Origin: Oscillospiraceae bacterium
GTDB taxonomy: Bacteria; Bacillota_A; Clostridia; Oscillospirales; Ruminococcaceae
Direction: 5' to 3'
Assembly: GCA_900766795.1 (NCBI GenBank)
Contig: CAAFWX010000150.1
Span: forward strand, 1 to 13,945
Length of the DNA stretch: 13,945 bases
Part shown: in pieces, positions 11,231 through 13,945 of the stretch
Position numbering within the stretch: position 1 is the stretch's first letter
Layout of the letters: every line of letters starts with the position of its first letter
Notes under the pieces: model-generated
What the model was told of the DNA's origin: nothing
Databases searched by the model: none
What the model saw: only the letters and a program-made list of their open reading frames with translations
Program-made: the position numbers and the translations under genes

Positions 11231-11431
11231 ATGGTAGTAACAGTTGATACAATAATCGGTGATATTCTTGATGTCGCAGGCGAGAGCGCCGCTCCCATCT
11301 TCTTTGAGATGGGTATGCACTGCTTGGGCTGCCCTGCAAGCAGAGGAGAGAGCGTGGGCGAGGCTTGCATGGTTCACGGCGTTGACCCCGAAGAAATCGT
11401 TGCAAAGCTGAACGAGGCTATCGGCAACTAA
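11231..11431 (+). CDS. DUF1858 (hybrid-cluster-protein-associated redox disulfide) domain protein
   Basis: A 66-residue protein: VDTIIGDILDVAGESAAPIF, then FEMGMHCLGCPASRGESVGE and a final Cys46 region. The CxxC at Cys31/Cys34 in the MHCLGCP context, followed by the helix HGVDPEEIVAKLNEAIG, is the DUF1858/prismane-associated domain. The family is thought to be a small thiol redox module and is often next to hybrid cluster protein, but no such gene is seen here. AAAGGA (11215-11220) is ten bases upstream of the ATG. The stop TAA (11429-11431) shares its last base with the start codon of trmK, so the two are translationally coupled. Confidence 0.9.
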   Translation: MVVTVDTIIGDILDVAGESAAPIFFEMGMHCLGCPASRGESVGEACMVHGVDPEEIVAKLNEAIGN

Positions 11432-12087
11432 TGCTTTCTCTTGACAGCAGGCTTAAAACCGCGGCTCAATTGTGCCGAAAGGGCAGGGTTGTCGCCGACG
11501 TGGGCACAGACCATGCGCTGCTGGCTTGCCATCTGGCGATGAACGGCGCAAAATCCGTCATTGCTTCGGATATCAGGACGGGACCGCTGGAGGCTGCCCG
11601 AAGAACGGTTGAACAGACAGGAGTTTCAAACGTCACCGTGCTTCAGTCCGATGGGCTGGAGCAAATCGACTTTGCGGACGATGTGGTTATCTGCGGGATG
11701 GGCGGCGAGCTTATCGCGCAGATTATCGCGGGCTGCCGCTTTTTGTCGGAGGACACAAGATTCATTCTCCAGCCCATGACAAAGGCGGACGCGCTGCGCA
11801 GAAGCCTTTATGCAGAGGGCTTTGTGATTGACGAGGAGCGCACCGCCTACGACGGGAAGCGCGGCTATGTGATTATGCTTGCGCGGTACACGGGCGAGAA
11901 AGCCGATATCGACGAGCTTTTCGCGCTCACTGGGAAAATCACCGACCCGAAATTCCTGCGCCTTATCGCGGACAAAATGCTGAAAAATGCGCGCGGTATG
12001 GATAAGTCGGAGGAGTTCTCCGAAGAAGCAAAAAAACAGCGGCAAACCGCCGAAACCATTCTCAGACGAGCGGAGGAGTTAGAATGA
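11431..12087 (+). CDS. trmK: tRNA (adenine(22)-N1)-methyltransferase TrmK
   Basis: The 218-residue protein is a class I SAM-dependent methyltransferase. Motif I is VADVGTDHALLACHLA (residues 21-36, with D23-VGTD), Asp47 follows in IASDI, and the family signature VICGMGGELIAQII spans 86-99. Then FILQPM and the coiled C-terminal helical domain (from about 150, KMLKNARGMDKSEEFSEEAK) complete the TrmK/YqfN plan. It methylates N1 of A22 in the D-loop of bacterial tRNAs such as tRNA-Ser. Start overlaps the previous stop by one base and the end overlaps the Nif3-like start by ATGA. In Bacillus the trmK and nif3-like genes (yqfN, yqfO) are also neighbours, which supports the call. Confidence 0.94.
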   Translation: MLSLDSRLKTAAQLCRKGRVVADVGTDHALLACHLAMNGAKSVIASDIRTGPLEAARRTVEQTGVSNVTVLQSDGLEQIDFADDVVICGMGGELIAQIIAGCRFLSEDTRFILQPMTKADALRRSLYAEGFVIDEERTAYDGKRGYVIMLARYTGEKADIDELFALTGKITDPKFLRLIADKMLKNARGMDKSEEFSEEAKKQRQTAETILRRAEELE

Positions 12088-12857
12088 CCGTAAAGGAAAT
12101 ACTTGATTACATCAACTCTTTTTCTCCGCTGAATTTTGCGGAGAGCTTTGACAACGTGGGGCTTCTTGTGGGGGACGAGAACACGAAGATAAGAGGAATC
12201 TGCTGCGCTCTCGACATCACCAACGAGGTGGTGGACGAGGCGGTTGAGGCGGGCGCAAACCTTATCATTGCGCACCACCCCGTAATATTCGACCCGCTGA
12301 AAAGAATACCCGCGTGGAGCCCCGTGGCTCGCCTTATCCAAAACGACATCTGCGCCGTGTGCATTCACACGAATTTCGACATGACCGAGGGCGGAGTGAA
12401 CGACTCGCTGCTGGAGCTGCTGGGATTTAAAAGCAGCGCGGTTCTGGAGCCTGTCCACCAAAACGGGCTGGGCTTCGGCGCGGTGTGCGATTTGGAGCTT
12501 GCGTTCACCGCGAAAGCGCTTGCGGAGCACTGCAAGAAATCCCTCGACCTCGAGAGCGTGCGCTTTACAAGGGGCGGGGGGATTATCCGCCGCGTTGCCG
12601 TGTGCTGCGGCAGCGGGATAAACGGCAAGGTTATGCAGCTTGCGCGTGAGGCGGGCTGCGACGCAATCATCTCGGGCGACATCAAGCACAACTTCTGGAT
12701 AGAAGCCGGGAACTGCGGAATATCGCTCGTTGACGCAGGACATTTCGGCACGGAAAAGCAGGCTCCCCACAGGATAGCCGCGCTTGTAACCCGCTTTTTC
12801 AGCGAGGTTCCCGTGTTCACCGCTTCCTGCGAAACAGACCCCTGCGACTACGTTTAA
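12084..12857 (+). CDS. Nif3-like dinuclear metal-centre hexameric protein
   Basis: The 257-residue protein matches the Nif3/YqfO family: SFDNVGLLVGD near the N-terminus, the metal ligands in IAHHPVIF (His64, His65) and HTNFD (Asp99), and DAGHFGTEKQ (His220, Glu224). These bind two metal ions in a toroid-shaped hexamer. Some family members have been annotated as GTP cyclohydrolase I type 2, but the general role remains unsettled. The Bacillus version has an inserted PII-like domain in the middle; this shorter protein lacks it. The start codon overlaps the trmK stop (ATGA), and GGAGGA inside the trmK end serves as its ribosome site. Confidence 0.94.
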   Translation: MTVKEILDYINSFSPLNFAESFDNVGLLVGDENTKIRGICCALDITNEVVDEAVEAGANLIIAHHPVIFDPLKRIPAWSPVARLIQNDICAVCIHTNFDMTEGGVNDSLLELLGFKSSAVLEPVHQNGLGFGAVCDLELAFTAKALAEHCKKSLDLESVRFTRGGGIIRRVAVCCGSGINGKVMQLAREAGCDAIISGDIKHNFWIEAGNCGISLVDAGHFGTEKQAPHRIAALVTRFFSEVPVFTASCETDPCDYV

Positions 12858-12895
12858 CTTCACATACGAAGCCAAAAGAAAGGAAGTGATTCTTC

Positions 12896-13945
12896 GTGTC
12901 GCTTGACGGAGCGTTTCTCCATATCGTAAAGGAGGAGCTTAAGCCGCTTATCGGCGCCCGCGTGGATAAGGTATATCAACCCTCCCGCGAGGAAATTGTG
13001 CTGTCGCTTCGCACATTCCGCGACGGCGCGAAGAAGCTTGTTCTTTCCGCAAACAGCGTTTCGGCGAGGGTCAATCTCACCGAAGCCGCCTTTGACAACC
13101 CCTCTCAGCCGCCCATGTTCTGTATGCTTATGCGAAAGCACCTCGGCGGCGGAAAGCTGCTGGATATAAGGCAGGACGGGCTGGAACGTATCATAAGCTT
13201 CGATTTCGAGTGCACCAACGAAATCGGCGACATCGTGACAAACACCCTTATCGCCGAAATCATGGGCAGGCACAGCAACATTATCCTCGTGCGCGACGGG
13301 AGAGTGGTTGACAGCATAAAGCGTATCACCGACGACATTTCCTCGGTGCGCAGGGTGCTGCCGAATATCCCCTACGAAGCGCCGCCCCGCATTGACAGGC
13401 TGAATCTGTTGGAGGTTTCTCCCGAGGAGGTCTGGGCGCGGTGCGCGGGCAGCACGGACAGGCTTGCAAAGCGGCTGCCCGCGGTGCTGGAGGGTATTTC
13501 CCCGATATTCGCGCGCGAGTGCGCCTACTATGCCGCAAAGGACGTTGACGCGGTGTGCGCCGAGCTTTCGGACAGCGCCGTTGACAGGGTGCTGTTCTTC
13601 CTTGCGAGAGCGAAAAAGGCGCTTGACGGCGCGGGGGATTTCACGATAGTAAGCGAGCTTTCGGGCAAGAAAAAGGACTTCTGCTTCATGAACATTGAGC
13701 AGTATTCCACCGCAATGCTTATAACAAAAGCCGACAGCGCGAATGCGCTCTTAGACAGCTTTTTCTCTGCGGCAGACCGCACCGAGCGCACAAAACAGCG
13801 CGCTCACGACCTGCTAAAGCTGCTGATGAACAGCTACGAGCGCGTTTCGCGAAAGATAGAGCTTCAGAAAAAGGAGCTTGCAGACTGCTCGGAAAGAGAT
13901 GTATTCCGAGTCTGCGGCGACCTCATAAACGCGAACATCTACCGC
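12896..13945 (+). CDS. rqcH: RqcH/Rqc2 (NFACT family) ribosome quality-control protein, N-terminal part
   Basis: The frame is open for 350 codons to the right edge; full proteins have about 550-590 residues, so the coiled-coil end and the RNA-binding NFACT-R domain are outside. Visible are the NFACT-N domain (SLDGAFLHIVKEELKPLIGA, NPSQPPMFCMLMRKHLGGG, LIAEIMGRHSNIIL), then the helix-hairpin-helix region and the start of the coiled coil (from about 300). RqcH binds obstructed 50S subunits and recruits tRNA-Ala to add alanine tails to stalled peptides. The conserved Asp97-Arg98 pair needed for tailing reads Glu97-Arg98 here (GLERII). GTG at 12896 is the start, with AGGAAG (12881-12886) upstream; no better ATG exists in frame. 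Older names are FbpA or fibronectin-binding protein. It follows the Nif3-like gene by 38 bases and should be in the same operon. Confidence 0.94.
   Translation, partial: MSLDGAFLHIVKEELKPLIGARVDKVYQPSREEIVLSLRTFRDGAKKLVLSANSVSARVNLTEAAFDNPSQPPMFCMLMRKHLGGGKLLDIRQDGLERIISFDFECTNEIGDIVTNTLIAEIMGRHSNIILVRDGRVVDSIKRITDDISSVRRVLPNIPYEAPPRIDRLNLLEVSPEEVWARCAGSTDRLAKRLPAVLEGISPIFARECAYYAAKDVDAVCAELSDSAVDRVLFFLARAKKALDGAGDFTIVSELSGKKKDFCFMNIEQYSTAMLITKADSANALLDSFFSAADRTERTKQRAHDLLKLLMNSYERVSRKIELQKKELADCSERDVFRVCGDLINANIYR

Noticed and set aside
11865..12875. Minus-strand frame of 336 codons opposite trmK and the Nif3-like gene
   Set aside because: It is antisense to two well-supported genes and no family is recognisable.

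Overview
The window looks like chromosomal DNA of a strictly anaerobic gut-type member of the Clostridia, most likely Oscillospiraceae/Ruminococcaceae-like. The evidence is a Spo0A gene, a flavodiiron protein, a single-cluster clostridial ferredoxin, near-consensus sigma-A promoters with AGGAGG ribosome sites, a TrmK/Nif3/RqcH run, and intergenic miniature inverted-repeat elements. No species is claimed.

Layout. 1-447 (+) is the 3' end of an L-fucose/L-arabinose isomerase-family gene, closed by a hairpin terminator. 498-1673 (-) holds a small [4Fe-4S] ferredoxin behind an EamA/DMT permease. 1763-2383 (+) is a flavodoxin-fold oxidoreductase with an Isf-like cysteine cluster and its own promoter and terminator. 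2850-3629 (+) is spo0A, with a strong extended -10 promoter. Its DNA-binding domain is intact, but the phosphoacceptor Asp is Glu (E56) and one Asp of the acidic pair is Asn (N11).

3747-7996 is an accessory, heavily rearranged block. In order it holds: a roughly 220-bp MITE-like element (A1); a 110-nt stretch that folds into a closed multibranched RNA; a long leader and a solitary phage tail-fibre-like gene (4308-5291); a cluster of three hairpins; a truncated ECF sigma factor joined out of frame to the C-terminal half of a DUF4367-like protein; a small ORF overlapping the sigma start; a full-length lipoprotein paralogous to that C-terminal half; two tandem ECF-type promoters on a 79-bp direct repeat; a second MITE-like family (B); and an IS3-family transposase remnant interrupted by an inverted copy of MITE A (A2), which carries a 4 x 23-bp tandem repeat.

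8085-9900 (-) is a probable two-gene unit: a cytidylate-kinase-like P-loop protein followed by a flavodiiron O2/NO reductase. Its promoter has a 19-bp inverted repeat over the -35. 10070-10894 (-) is an unusual SDR oxidoreductase with a perfect TTGACA-17-TATAAT promoter. 11231-13945 (+) is a tight housekeeping operon: a DUF1858 CxxC protein, TrmK (tRNA m1A22 methyltransferase), a Nif3-like dinuclear-metal protein, and the N-terminal 350 codons of RqcH/Rqc2 running off the right edge.

The most unusual items are the phosphosite-altered Spo0A, the RNA-like leader before an isolated tail-fibre gene, and the decayed ECF sigma locus whose output promoters still look intact. All functions are inferred by reading the sequence; no searches or folding programs were run.
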